A stretch of DNA of 64,000 nt, from positions 106,910 through 170,909 of the forward strand of contig DAOMOK010000015.1 of assembly GCA_035444285.1 (NCBI GenBank), read 5' to 3'. Below are positions 18,636-25,910 of this stretch, one piece after another. A program made the position numbers and the translations under genes. How positions within the stretch are numbered: the first letter of the stretch is position 1; every line of letters starts with the position of its first letter. The notes under the pieces were generated by a model. It did not search any database. It was not told the DNA's origin and worked only from the letters and a program-made list of their open reading frames with translations. Source of the stretch: CAADGU01 sp035444285 (GTDB taxonomy: Bacteria > Chloroflexota > Anaerolineae > Promineifilales > Promineifilaceae).

Positions 18636-19637
18636 TCAATTCAGATAATAAAACAGATCGCCGCCCAATTGCGGCTGGCGCAATTTGCGCAACGCATTGC
18701 GCTCAATCTGGCGGATACGCTCACGGGATAGATTAAATAAATCGCCCACCTCTTTCAGGGTGTGTGATTTGTAACCACGCAGCCCATAACGCAAACACAG
18801 AATATTGGTCTCTTTAGGTGGCAGTTTATCCAACAACTCTTCAATCTTTTCCGAGAGCAATTTACGCGCCACCAGTTCTGTCGGCTGCGGCCCTTCACTG
18901 TCTTCTACAAAGCTACCTAATTCATTATCCGCTTCCTGACCGGCGGGCTGTTCCAGCGACAGGAGGGGCATGGTTATTTCCAGCAACATCTGCACCCGGT
19001 GGATGGGCATGTTGGTTTCTTCGGCCAGTTCTTCAGCGGTCGCCGCACGGCCGTACACCTGCTCCAGTTCTCGTTTAGCCCGATACAGGCGACGGATGGT
19101 CACGCCTTTATTAGCCGGAATGCGAATGGTACGGCCGTGATTGGCAATGGCCCGCGTAATAGATTGACGAATCCACCAGGTGGCATACGTACTGAAACGG
19201 TTGCCCATAGTGTAGTCGAATTTGTCTACGGCCGTGATCAACCCCACATTGCCCTCTTGTATCAAATCCAGAAAATCCAGCCCCTGGTCCCGATACTTCT
19301 TGGCAATGTTGATCACCAGCCGCACATTCGCTCGCGTCAGCGCCGCCCGCGCCTCCTCACCCTGAGTGACCAGGGTTTGCGCTTCTGCCTTTTCCACCGG
19401 CGTTAACCGCCCGCGCTGCAACTGTTTGGTCGCCAGTTGCCCCGCCTCAATTTGCATCGCCAACTGCACTTCTTCCTCGGCCGTTAACAAGGTAATGCCC
19501 CGATTCTCCGTTAGATACAATCCCAGGAAATCAATATCCTCGGCCACATACTCTCCATCTTCCAGCAATTCACTCTCATCAAAGTCAAAGCTGACTTCAT
19601 ATTCTGCTTCATCATCAAAGTAAGGTCGCATCTCCAT
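18636..19637 (-). CDS. RNA polymerase sigma factor, SigA/RpoD family
   Basis: The protein has 333 aa from the ATG at 19637. The reading frame is open upstream to 19724, but that stretch contains the promoter, and AAGGAG sits six bases before 19637. It has an acidic N-terminus, then sigma region 1.2 (DFLGLYLTENRGI), region 2 (NVRLVINIAKKYRDQGLDFLD, FSTYATWWIRQSITRAI), region 3 and region 4 (TLKEVGDLFNLSRERIRQIE). The spacing matches group 1/2 sigma factors, shorter than primary E. coli RpoD and without a long region 1.1. It may be the housekeeping or a close alternative sigma factor. Confidence 0.93.
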   Translation of the reverse strand: MEMRPYFDDEAEYEVSFDFDESELLEDGEYVAEDIDFLGLYLTENRGITLLTAEEEVQLAMQIEAGQLATKQLQRGRLTPVEKAEAQTLVTQGEEARAALTRANVRLVINIAKKYRDQGLDFLDLIQEGNVGLITAVDKFDYTMGNRFSTYATWWIRQSITRAIANHGRTIRIPANKGVTIRRLYRAKRELEQVYGRAATAEELAEETNMPIHRVQMLLEITMPLLSLEQPAGQEADNELGSFVEDSEGPQPTELVARKLLSEKIEELLDKLPPKETNILCLRYGLRGYKSHTLKEVGDLFNLSRERIRQIERNALRKLRQPQLGGDLFYYLN

Positions 19638-19679
19638 CACCATCTCCTTAAGCCACTCATTTATGTACAATACACGCGC

Positions 19680-19709
19680 ATTATAACTGTTTTGTATAGT
19701 TTTTGTCAA
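19680..19709 (-). promoter_or_regulatory. Sigma70-type promoter of the sigma factor gene
   Basis: On the minus strand a perfect -35 TTGACA (19709-19704) and perfect -10 TATAAT (19685-19680) are separated by 18 bases. The predicted transcript starts near 19672, giving a leader of about 35 nt with AAGGAG before the ATG at 19637. This is the clearest promoter in the window. Confidence 0.85.
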
Positions 19710-19721
19710 GTTTAGTTTGCC

Positions 19722-19747
19722 CAAAAAAAAGAGCGGTTATCCGCTCT
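19722..19747 (-). terminator. Rho-independent terminator after the DUF1992 gene
   Basis: On the minus strand AAGAGCGG-ATAA-CCGCTCTT forms a compact hairpin followed by eight T. It lies between the DUF1992 gene and the sigma factor promoter and so separates the two transcripts. Confidence 0.85.
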
Positions 19748-19756
19748 TCATCCACT

Positions 19757-19803
19757 GAGATTGTGAGATTAGGAGATTGATCAGCGCAATCTCTCAATCT
19801 CCC
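19757..19803. repeat. Period-7 'gagattg' repeat arranged as an inverted pair
   Basis: Several imperfect copies of the heptamer GAGATTG are followed, after a short gap, by the complementary copies CAATCTC/TCAATCT. The RNA could fold into a hairpin. It lies directly after the DUF1992 stop codon and belongs to the heptamer families described elsewhere in the window. Confidence 0.6.
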
Positions 19804-19809
19804 CACACC

Positions 19810-20340
19810 CTACCGCAACCAACGCGCTGCATTCGCTCGCTTTAATTCCGCATCGAGGTTTAATTTGAACAATTCCATATTGGCCAACGGCCGTTTCAAA
19901 TTGTAGCTATCCATCCGTTTATTCAGCTTCTCAATCTGCGCCGTCCACTTCAAACAGGCATCATCCCAGGAGAGTGTCAGGCTGTCACGTTCGGTCGCGG
20001 TGGTCACGGCCGTGAACCGCTCCACGTGCCACGTCCACTTCCGTTCAATCTCTGCCCGCAGTTCGGCCGTGTCCGCCAACACCAGGTTCCGCTCCATAAT
20101 CCAGGCCGGCGGCAAATCATTCTCCTTCAAAATCGAATGGGCTAACTCCTGCCCCGCCTCAAAGTGATTGCTCTTCAGATCGAGCGGCTTCCCCTTCCCC
20201 TTCAAATTGTCAAACATCCCCTTCTCCACCCCCTCCTGAATCAACTCCTCCATCAGACCATTCCAATCGCTCCGCATCCGCTGTTGATGTTCAGCCTTTT
20301 CCATTGCATTTTGCATTGTATCTTTCATGCACTCATCCAT
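19810..20340 (-). CDS. DUF1992 (DnaJ-C28-like) domain protein
   Basis: The protein has 176 aa. The conserved block near residues 29-95 (LIQEGVEKGMFDNLKGKGKPLDL, LAHSILKENDLPPAWIM) is the DUF1992 signature also found in the DNAJC28 C-terminal region. The rest is helical. Function of the bacterial family is unknown. GAGGA precedes the ATG by seven bases and a terminator follows the gene. Confidence 0.85.
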   Translation of the reverse strand: MDECMKDTMQNAMEKAEHQQRMRSDWNGLMEELIQEGVEKGMFDNLKGKGKPLDLKSNHFEAGQELAHSILKENDLPPAWIMERNLVLADTAELRAEIERKWTWHVERFTAVTTATERDSLTLSWDDACLKWTAQIEKLNKRMDSYNLKRPLANMELFKLNLDAELKRANAARWLR

Positions 20341-20504
20341 CAGGTTGTCCTCACAGGCCGCTCGTTTGTGAAATTAAGCACAAACACTATACCATTTTTT
20401 AGCAGTGCCCGGCAAGGGGCAAAATCACCTTGATTGATCACGGCCGTTCCACCTCCAGGATAATCGCATATTCCTCAATGCGGCAGATAAATCTGCACCA
20501 ACAG

Positions 20505-20561
20505 AGGGCAAAGTTGGCCTTCGCCGACTGAAACCCAGCCCACGAAGGTGGGCTTTGCCCT
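20505..20561. repeat. Nested inverted repeat (agggcaaag family)
   Basis: AGGGCAAAG (20505-20513) pairs with CTTTGCCCT (20553-20561), and inside it CCTTCG pairs with CGAAGG. It shares the GGGCAAA core with the longer AGTGCC inverted repeats at 20697 and 33147. Confidence 0.55.
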
Positions 20562-20681
20562 TTGAAGCCGCAGGGCGAAGCGTCGCGTGAGCGACATTTT
20601 AATCGCCGGGATTTGAGTATGCAATCGCCCTATTCCGACCCTTGCCTGACACTACTTAACCTCCAATTTGTGGTAGAATTG

Positions 20682-20693
20682 GAACTTACGTTC
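20682..20693 (+). promoter_or_regulatory. LexA (Cheo/DinR-type) operator of uvrB
   Basis: GAAC-TTAC-GTTC is a perfect GAAC-N4-GTTC site of the Gram-positive type, which is also the type reported for Chloroflexi such as Dehalococcoides. It stands 87 bp before the uvrB start codon and just after a -10-like TAGAAT (20674-20679), a position suited to block transcription. A LexA-controlled uvrB is the normal arrangement in many bacteria. Confidence 0.7.
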
Positions 20694-20696
20694 TTA

Positions 20697-20759
20697 AGTG
20701 CCTGGCACAGGGCAAAACCAATTGCACTACCCAACACCTCATGCCCTGTGCCAGGCACT
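20697..20759. repeat. 18-bp perfect inverted repeat in the uvrB leader (AGTGCC family)
   Basis: The arm at 20697-20714 (AGTGCCTGGCACAGGGCA) is exactly complementary to the arm at 20742-20759, with a 27-nt loop. A related element is at 33147-33210 and a half copy near 20404. It lies between the LexA box and the uvrB ribosome site, so it would form a strong hairpin in the mRNA leader. Confidence 0.8.
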
Positions 20760-20779
20760 ACTCAAACAAAGAGGATGTT

Positions 20780-22855
20780 ATGCCCAAATTTGAACTTGTT
20801 TCCGATTTTCAACCCATGGGCGACCAGCCCGAGGCCATTATTCAACTGGTAGAAAGCGTCGAAAAAGGCGACCGTTTCCAAACCCTGCTGGGCGCTACCG
20901 GCACCGGCAAAACCTTCACCATCGCCAACGTCATCCAGCAAACGCAGCGCCCCACCCTCGTCATCGCCCACAACAAAACATTAGCCGCCCAACTCTACAG
21001 CGAATTCCGCGAATTTTTCCCCAAAAACGCCGTCTCCTACTTCGTCAGCTACTACGACTACTACCAGCCTGAAGCCTACGTCCCCCGCCACGATCTCTAC
21101 ATCGAAAAAGAGACACAAATCAACGATGAGATCGGCCGTCTGCGCCTGCTGGCGATGTCTAACCTGCTCAGCCGCGAAGATGTCATCATTGTCGCCTCTG
21201 TCTCTTGCATTTACGGCATCGGCAACCCGGAAGCGTGGGGTAAAGTCACCGTAGAAATCGAACGCGGCAAAACCTACCGCCGTGACCTCTTGCTGCGTCA
21301 CCTGGTAGACATTCAATACGACCGCAACGACCTGGACTTACGACGCGGCACCTTCCGCGTGCGCGGTGACACCTTGCAAATCTTCCCCGCCTACGCCGAA
21401 TCCGCCTACCTGGTAGAATTTTGGGGTGATGAAGTGGAGCGCATTGCCGAATTTGACGCCCTCACCGGCGAAGTGCTGCTGGAGATGACCAGGGTCAAGG
21501 TGTTCCCCGCCCGCGAATTTGTCACCGACGAAGACAAACTGCACCAGGCCATCGAAGACATTGACCGGGAATTACAAGAACGCATCTCCTGGTTCAAATC
21601 ACAGAACATGCTGCTGGAAGCGCAGCGCATCGAGCAGCGCACCAGTTATGACCTGGAAATGCTGCGCGAAATCGGCTTCACGTCCGGCATTGAAAACTAC
21701 AGCCGCCACTTAGACCAACGAGATGAAGGCACGCCGCCCTGGACGCTGCTCGATTATTTCCCCGGCAACTACCTGCTGGTCATTGACGAAAGCCACATGA
21801 GCATACCCCAAATTCGCGGCATGTACGCCGGCGACAAGAGCCGCAAACAAACATTGGTAGATTACGGCTTCCGCCTGCCCAGCGCCATGGACAACCGCCC
21901 GCTGAACTTTGAGGAGTTTGGCGAGCGCGTCCACCAGGCGATCTTCACCAGCGCCACCCCCGGCCCGTTTGAAATGGAACATTCGGCCGCCGTGGTACGG
22001 CAGGTCATCCGCCCCACCGGTGTGTTAGACCCCGAAGTCGAAGTGCGCCCGGTACGCGGTCAGGTGGATGACTTGCTGGGCGAAATCAACCAGCGCACAG
22101 AGCATGGTGAACGGGTGCTGGTCACAACCCTCACCAAACGCATGGCCGAAGACCTGGCCGATTATTTGTTAGAAATGGGCGTAAAAGTCCATTACCTGCA
22201 CTCAGAAGTGCATACCATTGAGCGCACCGAGATTTTGCGCGACTTGCGCATGGGCGTATTTGACGTGGTGGTGGGCATCAACCTGCTGCGTGAAGGGTTG
22301 GATTTGCCGGAAGTGTCATTGGTAGCTATTTTGGACGCGGACAAGGAAGGCTTTTTGCGCTCCGGCACATCACTCATTCAGACGATTGGCCGGGCGGCGC
22401 GGCATGTGGAAGGCAAGGTCATCATGTATGCGGACAGGATGACCGATTCGATGAAGATGGCGATTGACGAAACCAACCGTCGCCGCGCTGTGCAACGGGC
22501 TTACAACGAGGAACATGGCATCGAACCACGTAGCATCCACAAAGCAGTACGCGACCTGACAGATGATATTGCCCATGACAAAGAGCTGGCGCTGGCCGAG
22601 AAGCGCGAAGGCTACACCACCGTCGCCGACCTGCCCAAAGACGAACTGCACAAAATCATCACCGAGTTGGAAAAGCAGATGAAGGCGGCAGCGCAGGCGC
22701 TAGAATTTGAAAAAGCCGCCCAACTGCGCGACCAGATTGTGGAACTACGGCAGTTGATGGTCTTGAAAGAAGCGGGCGCCGACGGCGACTTGCCCGCCTG
22801 GGAGCGGATGCGGCGGCTGGATGCAGCCGGAATTTCCTACGAGATAGGTGAGTAG
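20780..22855 (+). CDS. uvrB: Excinuclease ABC subunit B
   Basis: The protein has 691 aa from the ATG at 20780 (AAAGAGG upstream). The frame is open 13 codons further, but those lie in the inverted repeat. The N-terminus has Walker A GATGTGKTFT; the beta-hairpin YYDYYQPEAYVP follows, then the DEAD-box-like DESH, helicase motifs (TSATPGPFE, LREGLDLPEVSLVAILDADKEGF, QTIGRAARH) and a C-terminal UvrC-binding UVR motif (EKQMKAAAQALEFEKAAQLRD). It loads with UvrA at DNA lesions and positions UvrC for incision. The gene is complete. It contains no ACGGCCGT octamer, unlike most neighbours. Confidence 0.98.
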   Translation: MPKFELVSDFQPMGDQPEAIIQLVESVEKGDRFQTLLGATGTGKTFTIANVIQQTQRPTLVIAHNKTLAAQLYSEFREFFPKNAVSYFVSYYDYYQPEAYVPRHDLYIEKETQINDEIGRLRLLAMSNLLSREDVIIVASVSCIYGIGNPEAWGKVTVEIERGKTYRRDLLLRHLVDIQYDRNDLDLRRGTFRVRGDTLQIFPAYAESAYLVEFWGDEVERIAEFDALTGEVLLEMTRVKVFPAREFVTDEDKLHQAIEDIDRELQERISWFKSQNMLLEAQRIEQRTSYDLEMLREIGFTSGIENYSRHLDQRDEGTPPWTLLDYFPGNYLLVIDESHMSIPQIRGMYAGDKSRKQTLVDYGFRLPSAMDNRPLNFEEFGERVHQAIFTSATPGPFEMEHSAAVVRQVIRPTGVLDPEVEVRPVRGQVDDLLGEINQRTEHGERVLVTTLTKRMAEDLADYLLEMGVKVHYLHSEVHTIERTEILRDLRMGVFDVVVGINLLREGLDLPEVSLVAILDADKEGFLRSGTSLIQTIGRAARHVEGKVIMYADRMTDSMKMAIDETNRRRAVQRAYNEEHGIEPRSIHKAVRDLTDDIAHDKELALAEKREGYTTVADLPKDELHKIITELEKQMKAAAQALEFEKAAQLRDQIVELRQLMVLKEAGADGDLPAWERMRRLDAAGISYEIGE

Positions 22856-22935
22856 AGATTGGAGATTGGAGATTGGGGTATGATGGAAGGGAAAACCTCA
22901 TGCCTATTTTGTTCGCGTTCAGATGAATGGAAATC

Positions 22936-22986
22936 GTAGCCCGGACATCCCTGTCCGGGGCACTCATCGGGCAAGGATGCCCGATT
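22936..22986. repeat. REP-like double hairpin (caaggatgcc family)
   Basis: CCCGGACATCCCTGTCCGGG is one hairpin and ATCGGGCAAGGATGCCCGAT a second. A sister element with the same plan is at 35716-35770. It follows a short 'gagattg' heptamer array (22853-22876) at the uvrB stop. Confidence 0.65.
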
Positions 22987-23005
22987 ATAAAGGAGAAACT
23001 CACGA

Positions 23006-23755
23006 ATGGATTTGATATTTCTGCATGGCGGCGGTGACAAAGCCGAAAGCCGCCAGGATACATTTGGCCGTTTTGTGGCGGCGGCGAATGCGGCTGCTAA
23101 CGGTCCTATCGCCCTGGTTATTGCTGAAGCCAATGAAGACGATGCCCGCGAAAGCTGGCGGGCTTATAGCGCCATTTTCACGGCGTTGGGTGTTTTACCG
23201 GAACAGTTACGGCCGTTCTACACATCAGCAACCACACCCCTCACCTATGACATGTTGGCAAATGCCGCGCCGTCTGGCCTGTTTGTGTGTGGCGGCGTTA
23301 CCCCCTATTACCATCAGGCCCTTTGCGCCGATGCTACCTGGGTAGACTATTTACGGGCGGCCCACATTCCCTATGGCGGCACATCGGCCGGGGCAGCCGT
23401 AGCCGCGCAGCAGGCTATCCTGGGCGGCTGGCAGGCCGAACGGCAAGGACAACCCCGCGAGATTTTGTTTGTGGGTGCGGGTGAGGGACTCAACCCTCTG
23501 ACTGTGCGCCCTGGGTTGGGCATTGTCCCCTTTGCGGTGGACGTACATGCCAGCCAGATGGGCACACTCACCCGGCTGATTCATGCGGTGGAATTGGGAT
23601 TGGTGGCAGAGGGCTGGGCAATTGACGAAAATACGATGTTGGTAGTAAACGGCCGTACCCCTCACATCTACGGTCTCGGCCACTGTTATCACGTCTCCCG
23701 CGCCGCTAATGGCCCGGTGCAGGTAAGCATCCATACCGCTTCAGATAGTCGCTGA
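23006..23755 (+). CDS. Peptidase S51 / cyanophycinase-like protein
   Basis: The protein has 249 aa. It starts MDLIFLHGGGDKAES and has GGTSAGAAVAAQQAI near residues 130-145, the nucleophile elbow (Ser in GTSAGA) of the S51 dipeptidase/cyanophycinase group of class I glutamine-amidotransferase-like folds. A later AVDVHASQMGTLTRL region matches the family's conserved His/Arg part. It probably hydrolyses small peptides or a storage polymer, but no cyanophycin synthetase is visible. AAGGAG precedes the ATG, and the next gene starts on its stop codon. Confidence 0.8.
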   Translation: MDLIFLHGGGDKAESRQDTFGRFVAAANAAANGPIALVIAEANEDDARESWRAYSAIFTALGVLPEQLRPFYTSATTPLTYDMLANAAPSGLFVCGGVTPYYHQALCADATWVDYLRAAHIPYGGTSAGAAVAAQQAILGGWQAERQGQPREILFVGAGEGLNPLTVRPGLGIVPFAVDVHASQMGTLTRLIHAVELGLVAEGWAIDENTMLVVNGRTPHIYGLGHCYHVSRAANGPVQVSIHTASDSR

Positions 23756-24192
23756 TGGATAAAAAAGTGCAGATTGAGATTGACTCCTCACCCACGCCGG
23801 AGGATGAACTCATCGTCTGGGATGGACTGCGCCAATACAACGAGGCTCATGTACCCGGCGCTGGTGACACCGCCTTCGCCGTCTTCTTGCGCAGCGAGGA
23901 TGGCGTCATTCATGGCGGCGTCCTGGCCAGAGCGGGGCGCGGCTGGCTGCACATCAGTTCCCTGTGGGTAGAGGCCAGTCTGCGGGGGCAGGGATACGGT
24001 ACACAACTCATGGCCGCCGCCGAAGCGGAGGGCGTGCGGCACGGCTGCCACAGTGCCTACCTGGACACTTTCAGCTTTCAAGCGCCTGGCTTTTACAAAC
24101 AGCGCGGTTACGAAGTGTTCGGTACGCTTGACGCCTTCCCAGAAGGACACCAACGCTTCTTCATGTGCAAATCACTATGGGCAAAACCGTGA
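23755..24192 (+). CDS. GNAT family N-acetyltransferase
   Basis: The protein has 145 aa. The acetyl-CoA loop reads EASLRGQGYGTQLMAAAE (motif A, R/Q-x-x-G-x-G/A), and motif B reads AYLDTFSFQAPGFYKQRGYEVFG. The ATG overlaps the TGA of the S51-like gene by one base, so the two are translationally coupled. The substrate is unknown; coupling to a peptidase-like gene hints at action on amino-acid or peptide amines. Confidence 0.87.
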   Translation: MDKKVQIEIDSSPTPEDELIVWDGLRQYNEAHVPGAGDTAFAVFLRSEDGVIHGGVLARAGRGWLHISSLWVEASLRGQGYGTQLMAAAEAEGVRHGCHSAYLDTFSFQAPGFYKQRGYEVFGTLDAFPEGHQRFFMCKSLWAKP

Positions 24193-24235
24193 TGCGTGAA
24201 ACGGGAACCCTCTCCGGTCACGCATCACGCATCAC
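24188..24235. repeat. Period-7 'gcgtgat' repeat forming a 12-bp hairpin between convergent genes
   Basis: CGTGATGCGTGA (24188-24199) pairs perfectly with TCACGCATCACG (24218-24229), and one more ATCACG copy follows. It lies between the stops of the GNAT gene and the flavoprotein gene, so it may end both transcripts. The same heptamer occurs near 63835-63860. Confidence 0.65.
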
Positions 24236-24251
24236 GATGGGAAGCCTCATC

Positions 24252-25655
24252 CTAACCAGTCAGGCTATGTTCCCCGACTACAAGGCTCTCCGGCTGCGCC
24301 GTCTGCCGACCGGCCCGCGCCCCCAAATTCCCCCGCAGCACCCGCCACATAATGCGCGGGTGCATCACACTGGGCGGCGGCTCAACCAGATTCACCACCT
24401 TCAGGAACGCGACGGAAACAACAGCGTCATGTTGGGCGGCGTGGTGCAATTTGCTGATGTACCAGTTGATAAAGCGCACCATGCCATTGCGTGGCCCTTC
24501 TACTTCCGGGAAGCGCAGGTCATTGCCCACGGCCGTACTCCAGGGAATGTCAATAATCTTGCCCGCCTGCTTAAAGAATCGTTCCGCCAACCGTGCCTCC
24601 CCCTGCGCCAGGCAGCCGTCCAGCGCCGCAGCCTCCATGGCCGCCACCGACATCCCCTGCGCGTAAACAGGGTTAAAACTCGCCAGCGCATCGCCCATCA
24701 CCAGATACCCCTGCGGGAAACGGGTCAATTGCTCATAACGGCGGCGCAAATTGGAGGGAATTTTGTGGGTAGCCGGTTCACCAATTGGTTCGGCGTCCTT
24801 GATTACCTGATAAATCGCCGGGTTGGGCAGGCAGCGTACAAATTCCAGCAGGCTGGCCTGATCCGGTTTTGCCTGTCCACCCAGATAGCCGGCCACCGTT
24901 AACATCCAACGGCCACCCTCCTGGCTCAGCAAAACGCCCACTCGCGGATTCTCCGGTGAGGCGGCCATCACGAGGGCGTTCACGCCCGGAATATGTTCCG
25001 GTTTGCGCCGGTACTGGCAGGAAGTGTAGGTGACGCCCACTTTGACGGCTTCTTCAGACGGCCGTTCATACCCCAACTCTTCCAACCAGGCCGGGCTGCG
25101 TGAACCGCGCCCACTGGCATCCACCACCAGGTCGGCATTCAGGCTTTCTTCGGCGCTGCCCGCCTTCCGCCGGATGATGCGTACACCGCTGATACGGCCG
25201 TTGTCCGGCGTTGCCAGCAGCCCCAGCACGTCACACCCTTCCACCGCCTGCACATTGGGCAAGGCCAGGACCCGCGCCCGCACCTCCGCTTCCAGCCGGG
25301 GGCGGCTGATGTTGATGGCGTTCACGCCGCTCATGGTCGGTTGGTGGCAGCCACCTTCATGGAACCAACGGACTAAATAGCTGACATCCCCGTAATCTGC
25401 GCCCAGGCTGATCAGGCGCTCTGTCAGACCGGGGAAATACCCCTCCATGATTTGCAGCCCTTGCGCCAGGACGGCATGGGCGTGGCGGCCCTGGGGCACA
25501 CCTTTACGGTTTTCACCTCCTGTCGGAAAGGTGTCCCGTTCCAGCAGCGTCACCTGTTCAAAATGATCGGCCAATACGCGGGCGGCCAACAAACCGCCCA
25601 TACTCGCCCCAATGACCACTGCCCGCTTGCCTGCAAAAGTTTTAGATTGAGCCAT
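24252..25655 (-). CDS. FAD-dependent oxidoreductase (aromatic hydroxylase / geranylgeranyl-reductase-like)
   Basis: The protein has 467 aa from the ATG at 25655, which has AAGGAG seven bases upstream; the frame is open 24 codons further without a ribosome site. The N-terminal dinucleotide site reads RAVVIGASMGGLLAARVL with the acidic end LLERDTF. VVDASGRGSRS and the second FAD motif LVMGDALASFNPVYAQGMS follow in order. These are typical of the PHBH-fold monooxygenase/halogenase/reductase superfamily. No substrate can be named. It is monocistronic. Confidence 0.85.
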   Translation of the reverse strand: MAQSKTFAGKRAVVIGASMGGLLAARVLADHFEQVTLLERDTFPTGGENRKGVPQGRHAHAVLAQGLQIMEGYFPGLTERLISLGADYGDVSYLVRWFHEGGCHQPTMSGVNAINISRPRLEAEVRARVLALPNVQAVEGCDVLGLLATPDNGRISGVRIIRRKAGSAEESLNADLVVDASGRGSRSPAWLEELGYERPSEEAVKVGVTYTSCQYRRKPEHIPGVNALVMAASPENPRVGVLLSQEGGRWMLTVAGYLGGQAKPDQASLLEFVRCLPNPAIYQVIKDAEPIGEPATHKIPSNLRRRYEQLTRFPQGYLVMGDALASFNPVYAQGMSVAAMEAAALDGCLAQGEARLAERFFKQAGKIIDIPWSTAVGNDLRFPEVEGPRNGMVRFINWYISKLHHAAQHDAVVSVAFLKVVNLVEPPPSVMHPRIMWRVLRGNLGARAGRQTAQPESLVVGEHSLTG

Positions 25656-25813
25656 TTTAGATTCTCCTTTGTGCTGTTGAGGGCGTTGGATGTTGTGGAC
25701 ATCCTCACGCCACGGATTACCAGACAAAGAAGAGTCTAGGCCAGGTCGTTGTTAACTCTCCAGCCAACTTGTTGCTAACTTTTTGCTAAAAAAAGGAAAC
25801 TGCCAGGGCTATT

Positions 25814-25866
25814 ATTCCTGCGAAGGCAGGAATCCACAATGGATACTCGCCTTCGCGGGTATGACA
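25814..25866. repeat. REP-like palindrome (cctgcgaaggcagg type)
   Basis: ATTCCTGC-GAAG-GCAGGAAT is a perfect short palindrome followed by ATCC and a diverged partner half GGATACTCGCCTTCGCGGGTATGAC. This 'GTCATNCCCGCGAAGGCGGGAATCC' style is a widespread intergenic element in bacteria. It lies between the flavoprotein promoter region and the end of the STAND gene. Confidence 0.65.
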
Positions 25867-25910
25867 TACTAAAAAAGCAGGGTTTTCCAAGCCCTTCGGG
25901 TCTACGGGGA

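Larger units (their letters stand above)
20341..20779. other. Intergenic region before uvrB: repeats, LexA box, leader
   Basis: The 439 bases between the divergent DUF1992 gene and uvrB carry no convincing gene. They hold an AGTGCC-family fragment near 20404, a nested inverted repeat at 20505-20561, a LexA-type box at 20682-20693 and an 18-bp inverted repeat at 20697-20759. The latter would lie in the uvrB leader. Confidence 0.65.

Noticed and set aside
24165..24902. A 245-codon plus-strand frame within the flavoprotein gene
   Set aside because: It is antisense to a clear FAD enzyme and rich in Arg/His/Pro as expected for a shadow frame.
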